Shown here in pieces: positions 25,859 to 34,395 of a stretch of 64,000 nt of DNA. Origin of the DNA: CAZEER01 sp964511215 (GTDB lineage Bacteria > Fidelibacterota > Marinisomatia > Marinisomatales > UBA1611). The DNA is taken from the NCBI GenBank assembly GCA_964511215.1, contig CAZEER010000002.1:11940-75939 (forward strand), written 5' to 3'. How positions within the stretch are numbered: position 1 is the first letter of the stretch; the number at the start of each line of letters is the position of its first letter. The position numbers and the translations under genes were made by a program. The notes beneath the pieces were generated by a model. The model had not been told where the DNA came from, ran no database searches, and worked only from the letters and a program-made list of their open reading frames with translations.

Positions 25859-26442
25859 ATAATAAAATTTCATTTGAAGTACATGATTTGGAATGTGAAT
25901 TTAGAGCGTTGACTAAGGATGATATTTGCAAAGATTATATAAATGGTTTGAAGGAAGAAGAAGGAGGAGGATATATCCAGAATATTCCCTCTGGATTGAG
26001 TGTTGAGACTCAGAAAAAATATATTAAATCCATACTTTTAAGTAAGCATAATGCTATTAATGGTATTTTCGTGGATGGGAAACTAGTGGGTACAGCTGGG
26101 ATCCAAACTGATACTAATTTTAACAAAGTTATTGATAAGCCTTTAGTCTCAATTGCAACAATCGGAATCTTAATTTTCAATAGTGAATATCGTGGACTAG
26201 GATTAGGAAGTATACTTGTTTGGGCATCAATAATCTTGGCAGATAATTGTATAGGAGTTCAGTGGTTTGGAGCAGCAATGGATAAGTGCAATTTAAAATC
26301 TTTAAGATCCTTTTTATCATGTGGTTTTAGAAAAATTCATGAAAGAGGTAATCACGTAAGAGTGTTGCTAGAATTTCAGGAATTAATTAAGCCCTGTTCT
26401 ATAAAAAATATAACAATCAATGGTGAAAAATTAAATGAATAG
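25849..26442 (+). CDS. GNAT-family N-acyltransferase (1)
   Basis: Protein of 197 aa. Seen: the acetyl-CoA-binding motif A in FNSEYRGLGLGS near residue 111 (R/Q-x-x-G-x-G), the preceding TIGILIF strand and a later NLKSLRSFLSCGFRKI. Transfers an acyl group from CoA to an amine. ATG overlaps the reductase by 10 nt. In the pseudaminic pathway PseH is a GNAT; this or the GNAT at 28737 could be PseH, the other acting at a second amino group. Confidence 0.78.
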   Translation: MVLNNKISFEVHDLECEFRALTKDDICKDYINGLKEEEGGGYIQNIPSGLSVETQKKYIKSILLSKHNAINGIFVDGKLVGTAGIQTDTNFNKVIDKPLVSIATIGILIFNSEYRGLGLGSILVWASIILADNCIGVQWFGAAMDKCNLKSLRSFLSCGFRKIHERGNHVRVLLEFQELIKPCSIKNITINGEKLNE

Positions 26443-26495
26443 CGGAAAATATATTTGTCAAGAGTAACCAACCAGATTATCAAAAAATTAATCTT

Positions 26496-28520
26496 ATGAC
26501 TTTAGCTATTATTCAAGCCCGAGTTGGTTCCAGTCGTTTATGGGGAAAAGTATTAAAAAAAATTGATGGTATTTCATTAATTGAGTTACTATTAAAACGC
26601 TTATCACAATCAGAAAAAGTTGATAAAATTATTGTGGCTACCAGCATAAATGTTGAAAATGATTTATTATCAAAACTAGTAAAAGATCTAGGCTTTGATG
26701 TTTTTAGAGGTAGTGAGGAGGATGTCCTTGATAGATATTTTAATGCTGCAAAATTATTCAATCCTTCAGCAATCATAAGAATAACGGGAGATTGCCCATT
26801 AATCGATCATTCAATAGTTGATTCAATGATTGAATGTTATTATGAAAATAAAGTTGATTACTTAAGTAATATTGATCCTCCAACATACCCAGATGGTTTG
26901 GATATAGAAATATTTTCGTTTAAAGCTCTGAAAGTTGCATTTAATAATGCAACAAAACCATATGAAAGAGAACATGTAACCCCTTATATTCGAAAAAGTA
27001 AATCTCTAAAATTGTTGAACTTTTTTTATGAATCAGATCATTCACAAAAGAGGTGGACTGTTGATGATATGGACGACTTTGAGGTTGTGGAAAAAATTTT
27101 TAAACATTTTAATTATAATTATAATGTTTCTTGGACAGATGTATTACAACTTAGTACAACTAACCCTGAATATTTTTTTAAAAATAAATACTCACTTAGA
27201 AATCAAGGTTCAAAAATGAGTAAAGGAGAAAAGCTATATAAAAGGGCAAAAAAGATTATACCTGGAGGCACAAGTTTATTGTCTAAGCGTCCTGAAATGT
27301 TTCTTCCTGATTTTTGGCCGACTTATTTTAGTAAAGCTAAGGGTGTTAATGTGTGGGATTTAGATTCTAAGAAATATATTGATATGTCTATAATGGGTAT
27401 TGGTACTAACATTCTTGGGTATGGACATCTGGGTGTGGACAATGCAGTAAGGGAAGTAATAAATAAGGGTAACATGTCAACATTAAATTGTCCAGAAGAG
27501 GTCGAATTAGCAGAACGTTTAATTGCATTACACCCCTGGGCTGATATGGTGAGGTTCGCACGTACAGGAGGAGAGGCTAATGCAATGGCTATTAGGATTG
27601 CTAGAGCAGCGTCAGGGAAAGACAAAGTTGCGGTATGTGGGTACCATGGATGGCATGACTGGTACCTAGCAGCAAACCTCAATGAAGATAATAACTTGGA
27701 TGGACATTTGATTCCAGGGTTAATACCAAATGGTGTTCCTAAAGCCTTACAAGGTTCAGTAGTCCCATTTGAATATAATAACTTTAATAACTTAGAGGAA
27801 ATTACGAATACAAATGATATTGGAATCATTAAAATGGAAGTGTCACGAACTATTGGTCCTGAGGCCGGCTTTTTGGAATCTGTTCGTAAACTAGCTGATG
27901 AAAAGAATATTATATTGATTTTTGACGAATGCACATCAGGTTTTAGAGAAACATTTGGTGGATTACATAAAAAATTTAATGTAAATCCAGATATCATGAT
28001 GTTGGGTAAAACGCTTGGTAATGGCTATGCAATTACTACTGTTTTAGGGAGAGAGGAAATAATGAAGTACGCCCAAGATACCTTTATTAGTAGCACCTTT
28101 TGGACAGAGCGAATTGGTCCAGTAGCAGCACTACAGTCTCTTAAAGAAATGGAAAAAGAGAAATCTTGGGAAAAAATTACAAAAACTGGTGAGGTAATTG
28201 TTAAAAAATGGAAAGTACTTGCAAATAAATACCAACTCCCAATAACCATCACTGGTTTACCAGCTTTATCCTCTTTTACCTTCCCATTGAAAAATTGGCT
28301 TAAATATAAAACTTTTATAACCCAAGAAATGTTGAATAAAGGCTATTTAGCATCAAATAGTATATATACCTCAATTGAGCATAAAAATGATATTATTGTT
28401 GAATATTTTAGTAACTTGGATCCTGTTTTTGGAATGATTGCGGATTGTGAAAATGGTCGAGATATTGATGAATTATTAAAAGGGCCAATATGCCATGAGG
28501 GCTTTAAGAGGTTAAATTGA
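26496..28520 (+). CDS. Fusion: SpsF-type cytidylyltransferase + class III aminotransferase
   Basis: Protein of 674 aa. Residues 1-235 match SpsF/NeuA-like nucleotidyltransferases: IIQARVGSSRLWGKVL, FRGSEEDVLDRY and RITGDCPLID. Residues about 241-674 are a class III aminotransferase of the glutamate-1-semialdehyde aminomutase type: IIPGGTSLLSKRP, RTGGEANAMAIRIARA, GYHGWHDWY, FDECTSGFR and the PLP lysine at about residue 505 in LGKTLGNGYA. The N-terminal part may activate the nonulosonic acid with CTP in place of a separate PseF; the C-terminal part could aminate a keto-sugar. An in-frame ATG (27216) with AAGG upstream marks the domain border and might give a free aminotransferase. Confidence 0.86.
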   Translation: MTLAIIQARVGSSRLWGKVLKKIDGISLIELLLKRLSQSEKVDKIIVATSINVENDLLSKLVKDLGFDVFRGSEEDVLDRYFNAAKLFNPSAIIRITGDCPLIDHSIVDSMIECYYENKVDYLSNIDPPTYPDGLDIEIFSFKALKVAFNNATKPYEREHVTPYIRKSKSLKLLNFFYESDHSQKRWTVDDMDDFEVVEKIFKHFNYNYNVSWTDVLQLSTTNPEYFFKNKYSLRNQGSKMSKGEKLYKRAKKIIPGGTSLLSKRPEMFLPDFWPTYFSKAKGVNVWDLDSKKYIDMSIMGIGTNILGYGHLGVDNAVREVINKGNMSTLNCPEEVELAERLIALHPWADMVRFARTGGEANAMAIRIARAASGKDKVAVCGYHGWHDWYLAANLNEDNNLDGHLIPGLIPNGVPKALQGSVVPFEYNNFNNLEEITNTNDIGIIKMEVSRTIGPEAGFLESVRKLADEKNIILIFDECTSGFRETFGGLHKKFNVNPDIMMLGKTLGNGYAITTVLGREEIMKYAQDTFISSTFWTERIGPVAALQSLKEMEKEKSWEKITKTGEVIVKKWKVLANKYQLPITITGLPALSSFTFPLKNWLKYKTFITQEMLNKGYLASNSIYTSIEHKNDIIVEYFSNLDPVFGMIADCENGRDIDELLKGPICHEGFKRLN

Positions 28521-28723
28521 AAAAAAGAAAAAATAAAGATTTGCAATATTATCTAGATATTATTGATCAAATTGAAAAGGTGAGGACAAAAAATAATGTC
28601 AATTGGATGGATCTACTCCGACTCGCATTTATTCATGCTCCAGATGAAGCAAAATTATTAATGAAGAAAATTGATCATGACGATAATCAGATTTCGAGAT
28701 TAGTAAAAAAGCTTTCAGAATAA
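28517..28723 (+). CDS. Small conserved-looking protein (68 aa) of the nonulosonate block
   Basis: TTG start at 28517 overlaps the preceding TGA. The 68-residue product is helical and charged (DLQYYLDIIDQIEKVR, NNVNWMDLLRLAF, DEAKLLMKKI), without membrane segments or cysteine. I recall similar short proteins beside neuB-like genes but cannot name a function. Tight packing between two enzyme genes (TTGA overlap before it, 13 nt gap after it) and codon use like its neighbours argue that it is real. Confidence 0.7.
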   Translation: MKKRKNKDLQYYLDIIDQIEKVRTKNNVNWMDLLRLAFIHAPDEAKLLMKKIDHDDNQISRLVKKLSE

Positions 28724-28736
28724 TTTTATAGAATTA

Positions 28737-29228
28737 ATGATTAAGACTGATAATTCTTTTAAGCTCAGAAATGTATATAACTCAGATAAAAATCAATTAT
28801 TTGAGTGGGCGAATGATATTGAAACAAGAAAGTGGTCTTTCCATTCTGAGGCTATTACGGTATTAGAACATAAAAAATGGTTTAATAGTAAATATATTGA
28901 TAAAAATGTGATATTATGGATATTTGAATACGAAAACACTTCTTCAGGGTTAGTGAGGTTAGAAAAATACAATGGGAAAGTTATTCTTCACTATCAAATA
29001 GCTCCAGAAATGAGAGGGAAAAAATTGGCGAGTGTTATGCTAGGGGAAGCATTAAAAAAATTAAAAAAATGCTGGTTGGAAAATGAAGTGTATGCATTTA
29101 CATATCCTGAGAATTTAGCATCAATTAAATCTTTGAAAAAAGCTGGCTTCAATCTCTTTAGTGATGATGGAGGCAAACATTGTTATCTTTATAGATGGAG
29201 TAACAAGATTAAAATAGAACAAAAATGA
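28737..29228 (+). CDS. GNAT-family N-acetyltransferase, PseH-like (2)
   Basis: Protein of 163 aa, near the size of PseH, which acetylates N-4 of UDP-4-amino-4,6-dideoxy-AltNAc. Seen: FKLRNVYNSDKNQLFEWAND opening, RKWSFHSEAI, the motif A region YQIAPEMRGKKLASVML, and a final NLASIKSLKKAGFN. Overlaps pseI by ATGA, as PseH-type genes often do. Assignment as PseH is likely but not certain because a second GNAT lies at 25849. Confidence 0.8.
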   Translation: MIKTDNSFKLRNVYNSDKNQLFEWANDIETRKWSFHSEAITVLEHKKWFNSKYIDKNVILWIFEYENTSSGLVRLEKYNGKVILHYQIAPEMRGKKLASVMLGEALKKLKKCWLENEVYAFTYPENLASIKSLKKAGFNLFSDDGGKHCYLYRWSNKIKIEQK

Positions 29229-30271
29229 TACACATTGGTAATCAAAAAATAGGTCTAGATCAGAAACCTTTTGTGATAGCGGAAATGTCAGGGAATCATA
29301 ATCAATCATTGGAAAAAGCTTTGAAAATTACCGAGGCAATAGCTAGGTGTGGAGCAGATGCAATCAAACTTCAAACTTATACTGCAGATACATTGACGCT
29401 TGATATAAAAGAGAATGAATTTCTAATAAAAGATGAAAAAAGTATTTGGAAAGGAAAGGCGCTATATGATTTATATAAGGGTGCCTACACACCGTGGGAT
29501 TGGCATGAGCCTATTATGCATAAAGCAAATGATCTTGGTCTAATGTGTTTTAGTACTCCATTTGATGAAACAGCAGTAGATTTTCTTGAGGATTTAAACG
29601 TTCCGGCCTACAAAATTTCATCTTTTGAAAATATACATTTACCCTTAATTAAAAAAGTTGTTTCAACAGGAAAACCTATTATTATATCAACTGGTATGGC
29701 TAGTCTTTCTGATATTGAAGAAATAACAAATATTTTAAAATATGGTTCAATTGATAACTTTGTATTATTGAAATGTTCAAGTACATATCCTGCTGCCACT
29801 AAAGACAGCAATGTAATTACTATACCCTATATGCGAAAACTATTTTCATGTGAGGTTGGTTTATCAGATCATACTTTAGGTCTTGGTGCTTCTATAGCTG
29901 CTATAGCTCATGGTGCGACTGTAATTGAAAAACACTTTACCTTATCAAGAGATGATGGAGGTGTAGATGCTGCTTTTTCAATGGAGCCTGAAGAAATGAA
30001 ACAATTAATTACTGAATTAAATCGTGCTTGGGAGTCTCTTGGTGATGTTAATTTTGGTCCAACAGAAAATGAAAAAAACTCACTGCAGTTTCGACGATCC
30101 TTGTACATTTCAGAGGATATAAAAAATGGTGAACTACTAAATGAAAAAAACCTAAGAATAATTAGGCCGGGTTTAGGTCTCCATCCAAAGTTTTTTGATA
30201 TTATTTTGGGTATGAAGGTAAACCGTGATGTGAAGAAAGGAACCCCAGTTAGTTGGGATTTAATCAGGTAA
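29225..30271 (+). CDS. pseI: Pseudaminic acid synthase, NeuB family (PseI)
   Basis: Protein of 348 aa. Condenses the 6-deoxy-AltdiNAc sugar with phosphoenolpyruvate. Seen: the PseI-type FVIAEMSGNHNQSLEKAL, ADAIKLQTYTADTLTLD, YKISSFENIHLPLIKK, ISTGMASLSDIEEI, LLKCSSTYPA, GLSDHTLGLGASIAAIAHGA, EKHFTLSRDDGGVDAAFS, and a C-terminal SAF (antifreeze-like) domain from about residue 285. The AEMSGNHNQS and TYTADTMT-like signatures favour PseI over NeuB or LegI. A relic of a second gene of this family is at 38619. Confidence 0.93.
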   Translation: MIHIGNQKIGLDQKPFVIAEMSGNHNQSLEKALKITEAIARCGADAIKLQTYTADTLTLDIKENEFLIKDEKSIWKGKALYDLYKGAYTPWDWHEPIMHKANDLGLMCFSTPFDETAVDFLEDLNVPAYKISSFENIHLPLIKKVVSTGKPIIISTGMASLSDIEEITNILKYGSIDNFVLLKCSSTYPAATKDSNVITIPYMRKLFSCEVGLSDHTLGLGASIAAIAHGATVIEKHFTLSRDDGGVDAAFSMEPEEMKQLITELNRAWESLGDVNFGPTENEKNSLQFRRSLYISEDIKNGELLNEKNLRIIRPGLGLHPKFFDIILGMKVNRDVKKGTPVSWDLIR

Positions 30272-30324
30272 TATAATATAAATACATTTATAACTTTATT
30301 TAATGGATTCAGATTACTATAGAT

Positions 30325-31566
30325 ATGAAACCAAAATTATCGGCTAAAGCAAACAAGTTCAAAAGATCAATTTCACCGGTAAGACAAATAATGAGCTATG
30401 CAGATCCTAACTATGTGAAAAGTATCGGAATAAATCCAGATCATTTAATTTCATTTGCTGGTGGCTGGGTAAACCATAAAGGTCCAAAAGAGTTACAAAG
30501 AGCTTATGAAGAAATTACTGTAAATAGTGAATTATTTCATCAATCTGGTGGTTATCCTCCTACACTAGGAAATCTTGAGTTCAAAAAAGCTGTTATTGAT
30601 TTCGAAAAATGCATATATGGCATGGATGATCTTGATGAAAATCAAATTGCTGTTGGGTTAGGATCTACACAACTGGCTATGGATTTATTAGAAGTTATTC
30701 TTAATCCTGGTGACAAGATTCTATTACTAGATCCATCATACTGTAATTACCCCACTCAAGTCATTACCGGTATTTTAGATGCAAGCATTTTACGTTTTCC
30801 TGTGTTAGATAATAGTACTTGGGAATATTTACCAGATACCATAATAAATCAATTCCATGAATTTATACTAGAAAACAGACCAAAAATGATATTGTTAATA
30901 TCGCCAGATAATCCTACTTCAAAAGTATTATCTAATAAATTTGTTACTGCTGCACTAGAAGCTGCAATTGAAATTGGTAGTTTTCTTGTTATTGATTTTG
31001 CTTATAAGGAAATTGTTTTTGATGAAGCATATCCTAAATACTACTCGTGGGGACCAAATGATAATTTTATTTCCTTAAGATCTAACTCTAAGTGGTGTCG
31101 TGGGTTAGGTCGTCGATTGGGGTGGGTGGAAGCACCTGATTATGTGGTTGAATCAATGGAATCTATTCAGAATTCTACAATATTGTGCCCAGACATGTTG
31201 CACCAGATGGCAATGACCAGCTATATCAAAACAGCTATAAACAATAATACATTGCTGACCTATATCAAGGATATTAATAAACAGTATCAAACTGCCGCTA
31301 GACAAACTGTAGCGTCTATTAACAAAAACCTTGGTTTGCCTATATTAGAACCAGAAGGTGGTTTGTATACATGTATGAAAGTTAGTTGTGATGGCGGGAA
31401 GTTTGTTGATGATATGTTGAAAAATACTGGAGTATTATTTATACCTGGCTGGGGTTTTGGTAGATCAGTTAAGAATGCAGTAAGGATTTCATATGGCCCC
31501 CTAGTTAATGACATTGAAAAAATCAGTGTTGGTTTTAAAAGAGTTGCAGACTATTTAAACAAATGA
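30325..31566 (+). CDS. Class I/II PLP aminotransferase
   Basis: Fold-type I aminotransferase of 413 aa. Seen: SFAGGWVNH near residue 46, GGYPPTLGN, SPDNPTSKVL with the Asn, VIDFAYKEIVFDE with the Asp/Tyr of the cofactor pocket, and the Schiff-base lysine at about residue 256 in SNSKWCRGLGRRLGW, plus a C-terminal VRISYGP carrying the carboxylate-binding Arg. Interconverts an amino acid and its 2-oxo acid. Overlaps the 2-hydroxyacid dehydrogenase by ATGA, so the likely order is amino acid to oxo acid to D-hydroxy acid. Confidence 0.83.
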   Translation: MKPKLSAKANKFKRSISPVRQIMSYADPNYVKSIGINPDHLISFAGGWVNHKGPKELQRAYEEITVNSELFHQSGGYPPTLGNLEFKKAVIDFEKCIYGMDDLDENQIAVGLGSTQLAMDLLEVILNPGDKILLLDPSYCNYPTQVITGILDASILRFPVLDNSTWEYLPDTIINQFHEFILENRPKMILLISPDNPTSKVLSNKFVTAALEAAIEIGSFLVIDFAYKEIVFDEAYPKYYSWGPNDNFISLRSNSKWCRGLGRRLGWVEAPDYVVESMESIQNSTILCPDMLHQMAMTSYIKTAINNNTLLTYIKDINKQYQTAARQTVASINKNLGLPILEPEGGLYTCMKVSCDGGKFVDDMLKNTGVLFIPGWGFGRSVKNAVRISYGPLVNDIEKISVGFKRVADYLNK

Positions 31567-32495
31567 GAAAAGTGTTAATAACTCGTCGGTTACCAAATAT
31601 AGCAGAAAATATTCTTTCTAATAGCTTCGAGGTTAATCAAATAAAAGAGAATAAGCCGTTGAATCGTGAAAAATTAATCAGTGCAGTGCAAAAATATGAT
31701 GCAATTTTGAGTACAGTGACCGAAAAATTTGATAGAACTGTATTATCAAAGAGTAAAAGACTAAAGGTTATTTCAAATTATGCAGTTGGTCTAGATAACA
31801 TTGACCGTGGCTTTGCTCAATCATTAGGTATAACAACATATAATACTCCAGATTCAGTAACGAATAGTACTGCTGATCATACTTTGGCTTTATTATTATC
31901 ATTGATTAGAATGATTCCTGCTGCGATGAAGTATGTGAAAAATGATAAATGGGAAATGTGGGATCCTGAAATATTTTTAGGAGAAGAATTAACAGGTAAG
32001 ACATTAGGGATAATTGGTTTTGGTAAAATTGGACAGGCTGTAGCGCGCAGGGCTATAGGGTTCGGGTTAAAAATAGTTTACAATAATCATTCAATAAAAA
32101 ATGTAGATCCTGCAATTCAACCATTTGTTAAGTCTTTAAAATTTAATGAAGTACTGCAAAGTGCAGATTATCTATCCTTGCACTTGCCTTTAACACATAA
32201 GACAAAAGAAATAATAAATAAGACAACGATTATGAAAATGAAAAAAAAGCCGATACTCATTAATATGGCTAGAGGAGACATTGTTAAAACAGATGATTTA
32301 GTTGAAGCTTTGAAATCCGGAAAAATTAGAGGCGCTGGACTTGATGTAACTTCTCCGGAACCGCTTTCTGGTGATAATCCATTATGTCATCTAAACAATT
32401 GCATTGTAGTTCCCCACATAGGGACAGCTACTCAAGAATGCCGTAATAATATGGCGCGGTTAGCTGCTCAGAATATAATTAACCACTTTTATTAA
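31563..32495 (+). CDS. D-isomer-specific 2-hydroxyacid dehydrogenase
   Basis: Protein of 310 aa reducing a 2-oxo acid to the D-hydroxy acid with NAD(P)H. Seen: NYAVGLDNID near residue 77, the dinucleotide motif GFGKIG at 152-157, and the complete catalytic set Arg 237 (NMARGD), Glu 266 (SPEPL) and His 285 (PHIGTA). No ACT domain, so it is not a full-length regulatory SerA. The flanking aminotransferase, ACP and AMP ligase suggest that its product is activated as an acyl group for sugar decoration (inference). Confidence 0.86.
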   Translation: MRKVLITRRLPNIAENILSNSFEVNQIKENKPLNREKLISAVQKYDAILSTVTEKFDRTVLSKSKRLKVISNYAVGLDNIDRGFAQSLGITTYNTPDSVTNSTADHTLALLLSLIRMIPAAMKYVKNDKWEMWDPEIFLGEELTGKTLGIIGFGKIGQAVARRAIGFGLKIVYNNHSIKNVDPAIQPFVKSLKFNEVLQSADYLSLHLPLTHKTKEIINKTTIMKMKKKPILINMARGDIVKTDDLVEALKSGKIRGAGLDVTSPEPLSGDNPLCHLNNCIVVPHIGTATQECRNNMARLAAQNIINHFY

Positions 32496-32505
32496 GATTA
32501 GCATT

Positions 32506-32763
32506 ATGAATGATGAACAGATTATTAAAAAATTGTCTGATATTTTTATTGATACTTTAGATGTTACAAAATTTGAATTGAGTATAACAATGGATGAAAT
32601 CCCTGAATGGGACTCATTGAAACATCTTCAGTTACTTTCATCCATTGAAGAGACTTTTGGAATTGAAATACAATTTGAAGATGCATTAGAAATGATTTCA
32701 GTGAAATCAATAATGAGTAAAATAAAAAAGTATGTTGCGAAAGGTAAAAGTAATGATTTATAA
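32506..32763 (+). CDS. Acyl carrier protein (1)
   Basis: Protein of 85 aa, typical ACP size. Seen: WDSLKHLQLLSSIEETFGIEI with the phosphopantetheine serine at about residue 37 and the acidic helix II. Carries an activated acyl group as a thioester. Its stop lies 11 nt inside the AMP-ligase gene, whose product would load it. A specialised ACP in a sugar cluster, not the fatty-acid-synthesis ACP, because it stands between a dehydrogenase and a ligase. Confidence 0.87.
   Translation: MNDEQIIKKLSDIFIDTLDVTKFELSITMDEIPEWDSLKHLQLLSSIEETFGIEIQFEDALEMISVKSIMSKIKKYVAKGKSNDL
32741..32744 (+). promoter_or_regulatory. Shine-Dalgarno AAGG selecting ATG 32753
   Basis: AAGG within GAAAGGTAAAAG stands 8 nt before ATG 32753 and after the alternative ATG 32732, so it supports the shorter start of the AMP ligase and an 11-nt overlap with the ACP gene. 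Confidence 0.45.
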
Positions 32764-34360
32764 AAATTTTTTGCTACCGCATCAGTTGATTAAGAATGAT
32801 ATTAATATACTTTACAAAAATATAGGAGAACTTTATGCTACAAAAGCAAATGAAACGCCAGATAAAATATTTCTTATATGCCCAGGAAAACAAAAGGATA
32901 CATTTTCATATAATAGTTTTAAGAATAAATATCTATTAGTTGCAAAGTATTTAACTCAGTTAGGGTTAACTAAAGGAAATCGATTCAATCTTATTTTCTC
33001 CAATTCACCTGAATTTTTATTATTTTATTTTGCTGGTTTGACCCTTGGTATTACGGTAGTTCCAATTAATCCAGATATTGCCCCTGAAGAAATGAAATAT
33101 GTTATTGAGAATAGTCAATCAAAAGCTGTATTCTATCAATCAGAGTTGCATTTTAAAATAGAACAAATAATGAATAGTATTTCATCTAACGTTATCGTAA
33201 AAGCCATGCAACATATACCTGATTTTGAACCTTTAAAATTAAGTGATTTAGATGTTAAGAAATTATCTATCCCAGAAATAGAATTAATAGATGAAGCTGT
33301 TATTATTTATACATCAGGCACTTCAGGTAATCCTAAAGGTGTGGTTTTATCACATTTAAACCTGTTAGCTGATGCAAAAGCGATCTCAGAGTGGTTTCAA
33401 TTCTCTACGGAGACTCGCACTTTATGCATCCTACCACTTTTTCATAATAATGGGCAAATAACAACTTTTCTGGCGCCCCTTTATGCAGGTGGATCAACTG
33501 TAATTGTCAAAGGCAAAGCCAGCTTGATATCTTTCTGGGGTTTAGTTGAAAAATATAAAGCTTCTTGGACAAGTGTAATGGCATCGATCCTTTCTATTTT
33601 ATTAAGCCTTCCAATAAAGAGAAAAGATAAAACACTTCAAGGTATTCTTTGTGGAGGACAAAAATTAACAAAAACAGCACAAGAAAAATTCGAAAGTAGG
33701 TTTGGAGTACCAATTTTTGAAGGTTATGGGCTTACTGAAACAACATCATTTTCATGCATAAATAACTATCCTGAAAAAAAAAGGAAAATTGGTTCGATTG
33801 GAAAACCATTGCCAATAAATGAAATGAATATATTAGATAAAAATGGGAAAGAATTAGGGCCGAATATTGAAGGAGAAATATGCATACGTGGTTACAATGT
33901 AGCTTGTGAATACCTTGGTTTAATTGAGAAGAATAAGGAATCCTTTTCTAATGGTTGGTTTCACAGTGGTGATTATGGCAGGAAAGATGAGGATGGTTAT
34001 TTTTATTTTCACGGAAGGAAAGATTCTCTAATTATTAAAGGAGGTGAAAATATATATCCCGCTGAATTGGAGAATGTTATATATAAACATCCCGCTGTTG
34101 CCGAGTGTGCAGTAATAGGAGTACCGGATCAATTATTAGGTGAGGATATCTGTGCTTTTGTTAAGTTTAATGAGAATACACGCGTTTCTAAACAAGAATT
34201 AAAAGATTTTTGTAAAGATAAAATAGCTGCTTATAAGCAGGCAAAAAGTATTATTATTATTGATGAATTAACAGATTTAGATGAAATACCAAAAGGTCCA
34301 ACTAAAAAAATTCTTTACAGAAAACTTCAAAAATATTATACCAATAAGACTGAAATATAA
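32753..34360 (+). CDS. AMP-dependent acyl ligase (acyl-ACP/CoA synthetase) (1)
   Basis: ANL-superfamily adenylating enzyme, 535 aa from ATG 32753 (542 aa from ATG 32732). Seen: IIYTSGTSGNPKGVVLSHLN (P-loop), EGYGLTETTSF, SGDYGRKDEDGYFYFHGRKD, KGGENIYPAELE and a final PKGPTKKILYRKLQ holding the catalytic lysine. Activates a carboxylic acid with ATP and passes it to a thiol, here probably the ACP just upstream. With the upstream aminotransferase and dehydrogenase the acid may be a D-2-hydroxy acid. Confidence 0.85.
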   Translation: MIYKNFLLPHQLIKNDINILYKNIGELYATKANETPDKIFLICPGKQKDTFSYNSFKNKYLLVAKYLTQLGLTKGNRFNLIFSNSPEFLLFYFAGLTLGITVVPINPDIAPEEMKYVIENSQSKAVFYQSELHFKIEQIMNSISSNVIVKAMQHIPDFEPLKLSDLDVKKLSIPEIELIDEAVIIYTSGTSGNPKGVVLSHLNLLADAKAISEWFQFSTETRTLCILPLFHNNGQITTFLAPLYAGGSTVIVKGKASLISFWGLVEKYKASWTSVMASILSILLSLPIKRKDKTLQGILCGGQKLTKTAQEKFESRFGVPIFEGYGLTETTSFSCINNYPEKKRKIGSIGKPLPINEMNILDKNGKELGPNIEGEICIRGYNVACEYLGLIEKNKESFSNGWFHSGDYGRKDEDGYFYFHGRKDSLIIKGGENIYPAELENVIYKHPAVAECAVIGVPDQLLGEDICAFVKFNENTRVSKQELKDFCKDKIAAYKQAKSIIIIDELTDLDEIPKGPTKKILYRKLQKYYTNKTEI

Positions 34361-34395
34361 TTGTCTGAACGAAAAAATATTAAACTAAAAAATAA

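Noticed and set aside
27028..27219. 63-codon + strand frame within the fusion gene
   Set aside because: Overlaps the end of the SpsF domain in another frame; composition is typical of a shifted frame.
27323..27997. 224-codon open frame on the - strand
   Set aside because: Lies wholly opposite the aminotransferase domain whose motifs are intact on the + strand; its translation has no recognisable domain.
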